This document shows, piece by piece, positions 44,124 through 52,515 of a DNA stretch of 64,000 nucleotides (positions are counted from its first letter, which is position 1; every line of letters starts with the position of its first letter). Made by a program: the position numbers and the translations under genes. The stretch is taken from contig CBDCBO010000005.1 in the NCBI GenBank assembly GCA_965214335.1, forward strand, positions 186,001 to 250,000, in the 5' to 3' direction. This stretch comes from Velthaea sp965214335. Its GTDB lineage: Bacteria > Vulcanimicrobiota > Vulcanimicrobiia > Vulcanimicrobiales > Vulcanimicrobiaceae. The notes under the pieces are model-generated. The model was not told where the DNA came from. It did no database searches and saw only the letters and a program-made list of their open reading frames with translations.

Positions 44124-45647
44124 TTACTCTGCGAACCACCCGCTGGGTTCAATGGCTAAGTTGACGTTGATCTGCTTCACTTCGGTATATTGATCGTAGC
44201 CGTAGCTGCCGAGTTCACGGCCGATGCCTGACTGTTTGTAGCCGCCCCACGGCGCTTCATTGTAGGTTGGATGGTAGGTGTTGATCCAGGTGATGCCGGC
44301 ACGCAGCGCGCGCACGACTCGATGCGCGCGCGCACCGTCCTGCGTGAAGACGGCACCCGCTAAACCGTACGGCGTGTCGTTGGCAATCGCAATCGCTTCG
44401 GCTTCGGTGGTGAAGCGTTGCACGACGAGCACCGGCCCGAAAATCTCTTCGCGCACGATGCGCATGTCGGGCGTAGTATCGGTAAAAATCGTTGGCAGCA
44501 GATAATTTCCGCGTTGTCCGAGTTCGCCCGCCGGACGCGTCCCGCCGCACAGCAGTTTGGCGCCTTCGGCAACGCCGAGCGCGATGTACTGTTCGACCCG
44601 AGCCAGCTGCCCGGCGCTCACGAGCGGACCCATTTCGGTTGCCCGATCGAAGCCGTTACCAACGACGATCGACTGCGCCCGCTCGACGAGCCGGCTGAGA
44701 AAGCGGTCGTAAATTGCAGCGTCGAGGATGAGCCGCGAGCCGGCCGAGCAGACTTGACCGCAACCGGCGTAAATAGCGAGCAGCGCGTAATCGACGGCGG
44801 TCTCGAATTCGGCGTCGGCGAAAACGATATTGGGCGACTTGCCACCGAGTTCGAGTGAAATCTTTTTCAGGTTGCCGGTGGCGGCGTGCATGACCGTGCG
44901 GCCCGTCGCGGTGCCGCCGGTAAAGGCGATCTTATCGACAGCATGGCTTTCGGCCAGCGCGGCGCCGACGACCGGTCCGGCGCCGGTCAAAACGCTGAGC
45001 ACACCATGCGGCAAGCCCGCCTCGTCGAACAATTGCGCGAGCCGTAAAGCGCTAAGCGGTGTGAGTTCGGCCGGTTTGAGCACGCACACGTTGCCGGCGG
45101 CCAGCGCCGGCGCGAGTTTCCAGGCGGCCATGAGCAACGGATAATTCCAGGGAATGATTTGGCCGCAAACGCCGATCGGCTCGCGCACCGTGAAGGTTTG
45201 CGACGGTCCCGGAACATCGAAACTTTCGCCGTGCGGCTTGGTCGCAAAGCCGGCGTAATAGCGAAAGCAGTTGGCCGCATCGGCGACGTCGGCTTCGGTT
45301 TCGCGTAGCGGCTTGCCGGCATTGAGCGTTTCCAAGCGCGCCAGTTCGTCGCCATGCGCGTCGATGAGGTCGGCGACCCGAAACAACAGCTTGGCGCGAT
45401 CGTGCGCGTGCGTCTGCGACCACGGACCGCCGTCGAAGGCGGCTCGCGCCGCCACGATAGCACGCAGGGCGTCGTCCGGGGTGCCTTCGGCGACCTGGCC
45501 GATCGTTTCGCCGGTGCCGGGGTCGATAAGCTCGCGCGTTCCGCCGTCGGACGCCGCCGTCCATTCGCCGCCGATATACATCAGTGCGACGCCGTCGGCC
45601 GACATTGTGAGCTGCGCCATTTCGGCGCGGAGTTCGGAAACAGTCAT
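44124..45647 (-). CDS. NAD-dependent aldehyde dehydrogenase (aminobutyraldehyde/betaine-aldehyde type)
   Basis: A 507-residue ALDH. Signatures: IPWNYPLLMAAWKLAPALAAGN, FTGGTATGRTV, the catalytic Glu in LELGGKSPNIVF and the catalytic Cys in GQVCSAGSRL. The C-terminal NTYHPTYNEAPWGGYKQSGIGRELG matches the gamma-aminobutyraldehyde/betaine-aldehyde dehydrogenase group. In this operon it should oxidise 4-aminobutanal to 4-aminobutyrate. ATG 45647 is chosen because AGGAAGG lies ten bases upstream; TTG 45656 is too close to that site. It follows patA by 25 bases. Confidence 0.92.
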   Translation of the reverse strand: MTVSELRAEMAQLTMSADGVALMYIGGEWTAASDGGTRELIDPGTGETIGQVAEGTPDDALRAIVAARAAFDGGPWSQTHAHDRAKLLFRVADLIDAHGDELARLETLNAGKPLRETEADVADAANCFRYYAGFATKPHGESFDVPGPSQTFTVREPIGVCGQIIPWNYPLLMAAWKLAPALAAGNVCVLKPAELTPLSALRLAQLFDEAGLPHGVLSVLTGAGPVVGAALAESHAVDKIAFTGGTATGRTVMHAATGNLKKISLELGGKSPNIVFADAEFETAVDYALLAIYAGCGQVCSAGSRLILDAAIYDRFLSRLVERAQSIVVGNGFDRATEMGPLVSAGQLARVEQYIALGVAEGAKLLCGGTRPAGELGQRGNYLLPTIFTDTTPDMRIVREEIFGPVLVVQRFTTEAEAIAIANDTPYGLAGAVFTQDGARAHRVVRALRAGITWINTYHPTYNEAPWGGYKQSGIGRELGSYGYDQYTEVKQINVNLAIEPSGWFAE

Positions 45648-45672
45648 GGAGTACAAACCTTCCTGGTGAAAA

Positions 45673-47037
45673 TTACGCGACTTGCAGGCGCGGCAGCGAG
45701 CCCAGTGCGCCGGCGAGTTCGATGAACAGCCGTTCGGCCTGATGTTCTTCGATGGTCAGCGGCGGCTCGATTCGAATCGTCTGCGCATTGATCAGCGTCC
45801 CCGCTACGAGAATGCCGTGATCGAACAGATACCGCGCGATCTCAAAACCGATCTCGTTGTTGGCGAATTCAATCGCGATGAGCAGCCCCTTACCGCGAAC
45901 GGCAACCACTTTATCGTCGTGGCCGGAAACGGCGCGCTTGATGCCGGCAAGCATCATTTCGCCCATCCGCGCGGCGCGTTCGGGCAGCCGCTCCTCGAGC
46001 AACACGTCGATCGTCGCGATCGCGGCCGCACACGCCATCGGATTGCCGCCGAAGGTCGTCGTGTGCAAGAACGGGTTGGCGAATAGCCGCGAAAACACGT
46101 CCTTGGTCGCCAGCACGGCGCCAATCGGCATGACGCCGCCGCCCAGCGCCTTGGCCAAACACATGATGTCGGGCGCGACGTTCTCATGTTCGCAGGCAAA
46201 CATCTTTCCGGTGCGGCCCATCCCGGTCTGTACTTCATCGAGAATCAGCAACGCACCGTAGCGGTCGCATAAGGCGCGCACGCCGGTCAGGTAACCGGGC
46301 GCCGGAATATTGACGCCGCCCTCGCCTTGAATTGGTTCGAGCATCACCGCGCCGACGTCTTCGCCGGTGAGCCGGCACGCTTCCATCGTCTTCTCGAGCA
46401 TGCTTAAATCGTCGAAGGCGACATGCCGCACGCCCGGCAACATCGCTCCGAACGGCTTACGGAACGTGCCTTTCGCCGTCATCGCCAAAGCGCCGAAGCT
46501 CTTGCCGTGAAAGCCTTTGGTCGCGCAAACGATGGTCGGCTTGGCGGGATCGTAGGCGCGCGCTAATTTGAGCGCACCCTCGACTGATTCGGTTCCGCTG
46601 TTACAAAAGAACGCATACTGCAAATCGCCCGGCGCGATCATCGCGAGCGTTTTCGCCAGCAGCGCGCGCAGCGGATCGAGCAGATCCTGCGAGTGCAGCG
46701 GTTGGCGTGCGAGCTGATCGCGCACGGCCTTGACGACTTTGGGATGCCGGTGGCCGACATTGAAAATGCCGAAGCCGCCCAGGAAGTCGATATACTCGCG
46801 TCCGCGCAAGTCGCGGAAGGTGTTGCGCCCCGCATCCGTCCACTCGACGGCAGCATCGGGAGAGCCGTTAGCGGCGCTCTTGCGGTATTCGAGAAAGCCG
46901 GGATTCACGTGATCCCGGAACGCCGTGATCGTTTCGCTCGCGACCCAAGCGGCCTCGGACGGATCGATCGTGGGGCTCGCGATCACGTCGAGGATGTGGC
47001 TGGTGTACGAACGGACTAACTTCGCATCGACATTAAT
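45673..47037 (-). CDS. patA: putrescine aminotransferase, probable ATT start
   Basis: A class III aminotransferase of about 454 residues, very similar to Escherichia coli PatA/YgjG over its whole length: HVNPGFLEYRKS, GREYIDFLGGFGIFNVGHRHP, FFCNSGTESVEGALKLA, EPIQGEGGVNIPAPGYLT and LAKALGGGVMPIGA with the PLP Lys, then THTTTFGGNP-like TTTFGGNPMACAAA. It converts putrescine and 2-oxoglutarate to 4-aminobutanal and glutamate. The first ATG/GTG/TTG-type start in frame is GTG 46986. However, sequence homologous to PatA continues upstream (YTSHILDVIAS), and an ATT at 47037 sits seven bases after a perfect GGAGGT. I therefore place the start at ATT 47037; GTG 46986 is the alternative. Confidence 0.9.
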   Translation of the reverse strand: MNVDAKLVRSYTSHILDVIASPTIDPSEAAWVASETITAFRDHVNPGFLEYRKSAANGSPDAAVEWTDAGRNTFRDLRGREYIDFLGGFGIFNVGHRHPKVVKAVRDQLARQPLHSQDLLDPLRALLAKTLAMIAPGDLQYAFFCNSGTESVEGALKLARAYDPAKPTIVCATKGFHGKSFGALAMTAKGTFRKPFGAMLPGVRHVAFDDLSMLEKTMEACRLTGEDVGAVMLEPIQGEGGVNIPAPGYLTGVRALCDRYGALLILDEVQTGMGRTGKMFACEHENVAPDIMCLAKALGGGVMPIGAVLATKDVFSRLFANPFLHTTTFGGNPMACAAAIATIDVLLEERLPERAARMGEMMLAGIKRAVSGHDDKVVAVRGKGLLIAIEFANNEIGFEIARYLFDHGILVAGTLINAQTIRIEPPLTIEEHQAERLFIELAGALGSLPRLQVA

Positions 47038-47073
47038 TTTGGGACCTCCATGCGGGGTTACCGCGACGAGTGA

Positions 47074-48351
47074 TTAAACGGCCGACGGCGCAAGCACGGC
47101 GGCACAACTTTGAGCCAAAATCTCGAGCCCGGCATCGAGATCGGCCGGCGATATAACCAGCGGCATGAGCAGCCGGATCACGTTTCCCGAACCGGCCTTG
47201 AGCAGCAGCAAGCCGCGGCCGCGAGCCGCTTCGATGATTCGCCCGGCGGCGGCACCGTCGCTCAGCTCGAACGCCAGCATAGCTCCCAACCCGCGGACGT
47301 CGACAATCGCTGCATGCCGTTGTCGCAGCAGATCGAGTGCCGCTCGGGTCCGCTGGGCAATGTATGCGGCGTTTTCCAGGACGCCGTCGTATTCGAAAGC
47401 GTCGAGCGTGGCGAGCGCCGCGGCGCACGCCAGCGGATTGCCGGCAAAGGTGCCGCCCAGGCCGCCGGGCAGCGGTGCATCCATGATTTCGGCCCGGCCG
47501 ACGACGCCCGCGAGCGGCAGTCCCCCGGCTAAACTCTTGGCGACGAGCACGAGATCCGGTACCACGCCGCTGTGCTCGATGGCGAACATCTTACCGGTGC
47601 GGCCGAAGCCGGATTGAATTTCGTCGCTTACCAACACGATACCGTGGCGGTCGGCAATCCGCCGTAGACCGCGCAGAAACGCTGCCGGAGCCGGCACGAA
47701 GCCGCCTTCACCGAGCACCGGCTCGATGACGATGGCGGCCACCCGTTCGGCGGCGACATCCGTCTCGAACAGCGTCTCGAGCGCTGCAAGCGCCGTTTCA
47801 GTTGTCCAGCCGGCGAACTCGTGCGGGTACGGCGCGTGATATACGTCGCCTGGAAACGGCCCGAAATTCTGTTTGTACGGGTTGGTCTTGGCCGTCATGG
47901 CAAGGGCAAAAAATGTCCGGCCGTGGTACCCACGGGTAAACGTGATCACAGCCGAGCGGCCGGTCGCCGCGCGGGCGATCTTTACCGCATTTTCGACCGC
48001 CTCAGCGCCGGTGGTTACGAGCAGGGTCTTTTTGGCGAAGGCGCCGGGGGTCAGGCGCCCCAATCGTGCGGCCAGTTCGACGTAACCGTCGTACATCGCG
48101 ACTTGAAAGCACGTGTGCGTGAAGCGCTCCAGCTGGGCATGGACGGCCGCCACGACGCGCGGATGACCGTGTCCCAGATTTAGGACCCCGATGCCGCCGA
48201 CGAAGTCGAGGTACTCGCGGCCGTCGGTATCCCAGACCCGCGCTCCGGCGGCGCGCTGCACGAAGATGTCGTGCGTGATGCCGACGCCGCGGGCGACGTT
48301 GGAGCGCCACAGATCCCGTAATTGCCCAGAATCATTGCGCTCGAGGATCAT
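47074..48351 (-). CDS. gabT: 4-aminobutyrate aminotransferase
   Basis: A 425-residue class III aminotransferase of the GabT type. Motifs: YLDFVGGIGVLNLGHGHPRV, TTGAEAVENAVKIAR, GYHGRTFFALAMTAK, IVIEPVLGEGGF, VSDEIQSGFGRTGKMFA and LVAKSLAGGLPLAGVVG with the PLP Lys, then GGTFAGNPLACAAALA. It converts 4-aminobutyrate to succinic semialdehyde. As first gene of the operon it sits upstream of patA with a 36-base gap, completing putrescine to 4-aminobutyrate to succinate. No succinic semialdehyde dehydrogenase is dedicated to it here; the operon ALDH might serve both steps. Confidence 0.92.
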   Translation of the reverse strand: MILERNDSGQLRDLWRSNVARGVGITHDIFVQRAAGARVWDTDGREYLDFVGGIGVLNLGHGHPRVVAAVHAQLERFTHTCFQVAMYDGYVELAARLGRLTPGAFAKKTLLVTTGAEAVENAVKIARAATGRSAVITFTRGYHGRTFFALAMTAKTNPYKQNFGPFPGDVYHAPYPHEFAGWTTETALAALETLFETDVAAERVAAIVIEPVLGEGGFVPAPAAFLRGLRRIADRHGIVLVSDEIQSGFGRTGKMFAIEHSGVVPDLVLVAKSLAGGLPLAGVVGRAEIMDAPLPGGLGGTFAGNPLACAAALATLDAFEYDGVLENAAYIAQRTRAALDLLRQRHAAIVDVRGLGAMLAFELSDGAAAGRIIEAARGRGLLLLKAGSGNVIRLLMPLVISPADLDAGLEILAQSCAAVLAPSAV

Positions 48352-48539
48352 TCGAGCAGATACGGCAAGCGGGCGCAGAACGCCTCCGGGTTGCCCGGCA
48401 GCACGGCAGCGCCGCCCGCTGCACAGGCCCTTTCGTACGGTGCGGAAGGTCCCCGGCGGGGATGCTAACGAATCAGCGGGGTCGGGTTCGCGAACGCCGC
48501 ACCTTTAGCGTGACGTTCGACATTCCCCGGGAGTCCGGA

Positions 48540-49043
48540 TTGAACGAAAAAGAGATCGTACTGACGCGTGACGGGCTCAAGAAGCTCGAAGATGAACTCG
48601 ACGAGCTCAAGACCGTCCATCGTCGAGAAGTCAACGAGCGGATTCGCCAGGCCAAAGAATTCGGCGACATTTCCGAAAATGCCGAATACGAAGACGCCAA
48701 GCAAGAGCAGGCGTTCGTCGAAGGCCGCATCCTCAAGCTCGAAAGCATGATCCGCAATGCCCGGATCATCGACCAAAGCGATTACGTGGCCGACGAAGTT
48801 CATCTCGGCGCGACCGTTCGGGTTAAGGAAACCGGCTCGGGCAGCGCGCATGAATTCACCATTGTCGGTTCGGCCGAAGCGGACCCCAAGAATGCACGGC
48901 TGTCGAACGAGTCGCCGGTGGGCCATGCACTCATGGGTCGCAAGCAAGGCGATATCGTCGACGTCACGACCCCGCGCGGTCAAATGAAATACAAGATCGA
49001 GTCGATCAATAAAGCGGTAAAGAAAACCAAGAAAGCCTCGTAA
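48540..49043 (+). CDS. greA: transcription elongation factor GreA
   Basis: A 167-residue GreA. The N-terminal coiled coil holds LTRDGLKKLEDELDELK and the tip motif GDISENAEYEDAKQEQAFVEGRI, with the acidic residues that activate RNA cleavage in backtracked RNA polymerase. The C-terminal FKBP-like domain has SNESPVGHALMGRKQGDIV. Start TTG 48540 follows a GGGAG; longer in-frame starts add residues absent from the family. It is divergent from the polyamine operon, and lysS follows after 64 bases, an arrangement common in Gram-positives. Confidence 0.95.
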   Translation: MNEKEIVLTRDGLKKLEDELDELKTVHRREVNERIRQAKEFGDISENAEYEDAKQEQAFVEGRILKLESMIRNARIIDQSDYVADEVHLGATVRVKETGSGSAHEFTIVGSAEADPKNARLSNESPVGHALMGRKQGDIVDVTTPRGQMKYKIESINKAVKKTKKAS

Positions 49044-49078
49044 AACAGCAGCTCGACCATCAAAATCGCAGCTACAAG

Positions 49079-49096
49079 GCCCGGCGTTCGCCGGGC
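49079..49096 (+). promoter_or_regulatory. GC hairpin upstream of lysS
   Basis: GCCCGGCG-TT-CGCCGGGC is a perfect inverted repeat ending 11 bases before the lysS GTG, next to the presumed ribosome-binding site (GAGGGA). It lacks a T-tract. It might modulate translation or separate greA from lysS expression. Confidence 0.4.
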
Positions 49097-49107
49097 GACG
49101 AGGGACC

Positions 49108-50637
49108 GTGATCGACGAAGAAGTTGGCAAGCGTGAAGCCGAGCTCATCGCGGCTAGGCGAACGAACCTTGCCGCGTTGCGCGAGCGCGGCATCGATCCG
49201 TTCGCGGTCACGCGATTCGCGGTAACGGCGCACGCGGCGGAGCTTGCGACACGCTACGCGTCGCTGGCGAAACAAGAACATGCCGAACACGTTACGCATG
49301 CTTTAGCCGGACGGCTGATGTCGTTGCGCGGCCAAGGCAAAGTGATCTTTGCCGACCTCGATGACGTTAGCGGCCGCTTTCAACTGTACTTGAAGAAGGA
49401 CGAGCTGGGCGACGCGTTCGATGCGTTTCGCGAGTTGGATCGCGGCGACTTCGTTGGTGCCCGCGGCTTCGTGTTTCGATCGAAGATGGGTGAGCTCACG
49501 TTGCACGTGACCGCGTTTGACGTGTTGGGCAAAGCGCTCGCGCCGTTACCGGACAAGTGGCACGGACTCACTGATGTGGAGAAGCGCTACCGCCAACGCT
49601 ACGTCGACTTGGCGGTGAATCCGCATGTCCGCGACGTGTTCATCGCCCGCTCGCGGATCGTGGCCGAAATGCGCCGCTTCATCGATGCGCGCGGGTTCTT
49701 CGAGTGTGAAACGCCGGTGCTCGGGCACATCGCCGGCGGTGCGACGGCGCGGCCGTTTCTGACCACCTCGAACGCGCTGGGCGATGCCCAACTCAGTTTG
49801 CGGATTGCCACCGAGCTAAACCTCAAACGGCTCATCGTTGGTGGCCTCGAACGGGTGTACGAGATCGGCCGGACTTTCCGCAATGAAGGCATCGACACAA
49901 CCCACAATCCGGAATTTACCATGCTCGAACTGTACGCCGCGTACTGGTCGGTGCACGAGATGATGGAATTCAACGAGCAACTCTTCGCGCACGTCGTGCA
50001 CGCGGTTCACGGCGGCGATTCGCTCATGTACGGCGAGCAGATGTTGTCCTTCGCGACACCCTTCGCGCGTATCGGTTATCTCGAAGCGATGCAGCGCTAC
50101 GGCGGGCTCGAGCGCGAGCACTTGCTCGATGTTACCGGCGCGCAAACAATCTTGCGCGATTTCGGCATTCCGGCGTCGCCGACGCACGCCCATGCGCTCG
50201 ATAAAATATTCGAACGCGTCGTTGAACCGAATCTGCTCTCACCGACATTTGTCTATGGTTATCCGGTGTTGTTGTCGCCGTTCGCGAAACGCATGGTTGA
50301 CGATCCGGAGCTCACCGAGCGCTACGAGCTTTTCGGTGCTTCGATGGAACTGGCGAACGCGTTTAGCGAACTCAACGACCCCGACGATCAGCGTCGCCGG
50401 TTCGAGTTGCAAATCGCGGAGAAGCTGGCCGGTGATGAGGAAGTTCCGCCACCCGATTGGGACTTTGTAAACGCGCTCGAGATCGGTATGCCGCCGACGG
50501 CTGGAATCGGCGTCGGCATTGACCGTCTGGTGATGCTGCTCACGAATAACGCTTCGATTCGCGACGTGATCCTGTTTCCGTTGCTGCGTGAAGCGGGTAC
50601 GGCTGCCGACGCGCGTTCGGCGACGTTGCCGGTATAG
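49108..50637 (+). CDS. lysS: lysyl-tRNA synthetase, class II
   Basis: A 509-residue class II LysRS. The N-terminal OB-fold anticodon domain (AGRLMSLRGQGKVIFADL) precedes the catalytic core. Motif 2 reads FRNEGIDTTHNPEFTMLELY and motif 3 reads GIGVGIDRLVMLL, with SMELANAFSELNDP between them. It charges tRNA-Lys in the cytoplasm. It starts at GTG 49108. It is probably co-transcribed with greA. Confidence 0.97.
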   Translation: MIDEEVGKREAELIAARRTNLAALRERGIDPFAVTRFAVTAHAAELATRYASLAKQEHAEHVTHALAGRLMSLRGQGKVIFADLDDVSGRFQLYLKKDELGDAFDAFRELDRGDFVGARGFVFRSKMGELTLHVTAFDVLGKALAPLPDKWHGLTDVEKRYRQRYVDLAVNPHVRDVFIARSRIVAEMRRFIDARGFFECETPVLGHIAGGATARPFLTTSNALGDAQLSLRIATELNLKRLIVGGLERVYEIGRTFRNEGIDTTHNPEFTMLELYAAYWSVHEMMEFNEQLFAHVVHAVHGGDSLMYGEQMLSFATPFARIGYLEAMQRYGGLEREHLLDVTGAQTILRDFGIPASPTHAHALDKIFERVVEPNLLSPTFVYGYPVLLSPFAKRMVDDPELTERYELFGASMELANAFSELNDPDDQRRRFELQIAEKLAGDEEVPPPDWDFVNALEIGMPPTAGIGVGIDRLVMLLTNNASIRDVILFPLLREAGTAADARSATLPV

Positions 50638-50738
50638 CGCCGGCGCGCGAATCCGGCGCCGTTCGGCGCCGTCGAAACTTTAGCCGTCGCGGCGGCGTTA
50701 AAAGGTCCGCCAAACCATTGCCGAATTAAGGAAGTCTT

Positions 50739-51173
50739 ATGGATCTTACGCAAACGTACCCTACGAGTGTCAAAACCAAATTACATGGCGTCGTGCAACT
50801 CGCGCGTACCATCGATAAGGGCAAAGCCAAGGCCCATGGTAATCTTGGCGAGTATCATTATAATTGCCCGATGGACGCGGCCGTGTTCTCGTTTCTGGGC
50901 ATCGATCACGAAGCGATGCTGCACACGATCGCGGATGCCAAAAGCGATCAAGAGATCAGCGATTACGTCGCGCCGTTCGTGCACAAGAAGACGGACGCCG
51001 AAATCGAAGCGTGGAATGCCGAATGGCTTAAATCGAGTCCGGCGCCGGGATCCGATTCCGAGAAGTACTTCATGCAGCTGCGTGGTGAGGTGGCTCCCGA
51101 CCGTACCGACGTTACCGCCTGGGCCGACTTGCTCGACCTCGACGAGAAGCGTCAAGTACCAGTCGCCGCTTAA
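50739..51173 (+). CDS. DUF5069-family protein
   Basis: A 144-residue soluble protein matching DUF5069. It shows TKLHGVVQLARTIDKGKAKAHGNLGEYHYNCPMD at residues 13-46, then VFSFLGID, and a C-terminal helix containing WADLLDLDE. Function is unknown across the family. Start ATG 50739 follows TTAAGGAAG. It has its own intergenic region and a strong inverted repeat downstream, so it may be monocistronic. Confidence 0.85.
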   Translation: MDLTQTYPTSVKTKLHGVVQLARTIDKGKAKAHGNLGEYHYNCPMDAAVFSFLGIDHEAMLHTIADAKSDQEISDYVAPFVHKKTDAEIEAWNAEWLKSSPAPGSDSEKYFMQLRGEVAPDRTDVTAWADLLDLDEKRQVPVAA

Positions 51174-51247
51174 TTTCCGCAGCGAGCCGCCAAGACAGAA
51201 GTCAGCGGCCTGCGGCTGACCAGCGTTGCCGGAAGAACGCGCTTCCC

Positions 51248-51276
51248 AAAACGAGCCGTCGCGAGCCGGCTCGTTT
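51248..51276 (+). terminator. terminator-like inverted repeat after the DUF5069 gene
   Basis: A perfect ten-base repeat (AAACGAGCCG and CGGCTCGTTT) with a loop of about nine bases lies 75 bases after the DUF5069 stop and before truA. The T-tract is only three bases, so termination may be partial. Confidence 0.5.
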
Positions 51277-51324
51277 CGCGCGCTCGGAGCCTCCAGCGCC
51301 GGGCCGCCGGGCTGCTCGCATAGT

Positions 51325-52104
51325 TTGATTACGTACCGCTGCGTTATCGAGTATGACGGCACGGACTTTCACGGTTGGCAATTTCAGCCCGCGTTGCGGA
51401 CGGTGTGCGGTGAAGTCGAAGCGACGCTGTCCGGGTTGTTTGACGAAGCGATCAAGTTGACCGCCGCGGGGCGGACCGACACCGGCGTTCACGCCACCGG
51501 CCAAGTCGTATCGTTCACCGCGCGGCGGCGCTTCCCGGTCGAGCGGCTGGCGCTCGCGCTCAATGCGCGGCTACCCGCGGATGTCAGTGCGCGTGATGCG
51601 GCGATCGTCGCCGACGGCTTCTCAGCCCGGCACGATGCGCTTAGCCGTACGTACGAGTACATCATCGTCAACCGTGTCGCGCGGTCGGCTGCCGCCGGCC
51701 GGTTCGCACACCATGTGTGGAAACCGATCGACGCATCGCGCTTCGCCCGGGCCGCCGCCGACCTCATCGGTGAATTCGATTTCGTCGCATTTTGCGGCGT
51801 GCTTCCGGCGCGCGGTCCGACCGTTCGCGCGATTCATTCCGTGACCTTGGAACATATCGGAGAATTCGCAAGGATTCGGATCGTCGGCGACGGGTTTTTA
51901 CATCGGATGGTCCGCATCACGGTCGGCACGCTGGTGGAGATCGCGACGAGTCGCCGTCCGCTCGACGACATTCCGCGGATCATCGCATCGCGCGACCGGA
52001 TGCAGGCCGGCTATACGGCGCCGCCCTGCGGGCTGTTTTTGGCCGGTGTGACTTATGCCGACTTCCATTCGTACCGGCCGGCGCTCGGCTACGCATCGTC
52101 GTAG
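51325..52104 (+). CDS. truA: tRNA pseudouridine synthase A
   Basis: A 259-residue TruA, isomerising uridines 38-40 of the anticodon stem. The N-terminal YRCVIEYDGTDFHGWQFQP, catalytic Asp in AAGRTDTGVHATGQV, and C-terminal GDGFLHRMVRITVGTLVEI are all present. The open frame extends upstream to 51226, but the family N-terminus begins at LITYRCVIEYDG, so TTG 51325 is the best start; the upstream part is low-complexity. Its last 16 bases overlap the convergent PYP-like gene. Confidence 0.93.
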   Translation: MITYRCVIEYDGTDFHGWQFQPALRTVCGEVEATLSGLFDEAIKLTAAGRTDTGVHATGQVVSFTARRRFPVERLALALNARLPADVSARDAAIVADGFSARHDALSRTYEYIIVNRVARSAAAGRFAHHVWKPIDASRFARAAADLIGEFDFVAFCGVLPARGPTVRAIHSVTLEHIGEFARIRIVGDGFLHRMVRITVGTLVEIATSRRPLDDIPRIIASRDRMQAGYTAPPCGLFLAGVTYADFHSYRPALGYASS

Positions 52105-52457
52105 CGATTGACCAAAATTTTGATCTGCTTCGTTTTGGCGCTGCGCAGAAAGGTGATGTTGACGAATTGCGGCCCGAATGCGAAGCGAAATTCAAAGTCG
52201 AATGATTCGGCCGCATCGCCGCTGCCCTCGACGAAGCGCTCGAAACGGCCCTGAAATTTCTCGACCAACGCGCACGGCGCGACATCGCGAAAAAAATTCC
52301 GGCCGATGACGCGCTCTTTCGCTAAACGCGCGAGTTTCGATTCGTAGGCGTTATATTGCTCGATCGTGCCGTCGGCGCTAACGCCGATGAGGCCGAACGG
52401 CAGCGCATCGATTTCGTCTTCGGCCAGATCGAAAACTGCTTGCTGCCGTTCTTCCAT
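52089..52457 (-). CDS. photoactive yellow protein-like PAS protein
   Basis: A 122-residue single PAS domain aligning with Halorhodospira photoactive yellow protein (125 residues) at a constant offset of seven. DALPFGLIGV, QYNAYE, VIGRNFFRDVAPC and a matching C-terminal core are present. Tyr35, Glu39 and Cys62 therefore correspond to PYP Tyr42, Glu46 and the chromophore-carrying Cys69. Thr50 and Arg52 are not conserved (Ala43, Leu45). If it binds 4-coumaric acid it would be a blue-light sensor. No tyrosine ammonia-lyase or coumarate ligase gene is in the window, so it could also be a non-photochemical PAS. It is divergent from a Crp/Fnr regulator across 58 bases. Confidence 0.8.
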   Translation of the reverse strand: MEERQQAVFDLAEDEIDALPFGLIGVSADGTIEQYNAYESKLARLAKERVIGRNFFRDVAPCALVEKFQGRFERFVEGSGDAAESFDFEFRFAFGPQFVNITFLRSAKTKQIKILVNRYDDA

Positions 52458-52515
52458 AGACGCGGCGGCTTCGCCCGAGAGTGTCGCGCGCCTTTAGCAC
52501 CGAAGTATCTTAGCG

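Noticed and set aside
48465..49211. 248-codon minus-strand open frame over greA
   Set aside because: Antisense to greA and the start of lysS; no recognisable protein features.
50638..50738. Multiple short GC palindromes between lysS and the DUF5069 gene
   Set aside because: No T-tract and similar palindromes are expected by chance at this GC content; not called as terminators.
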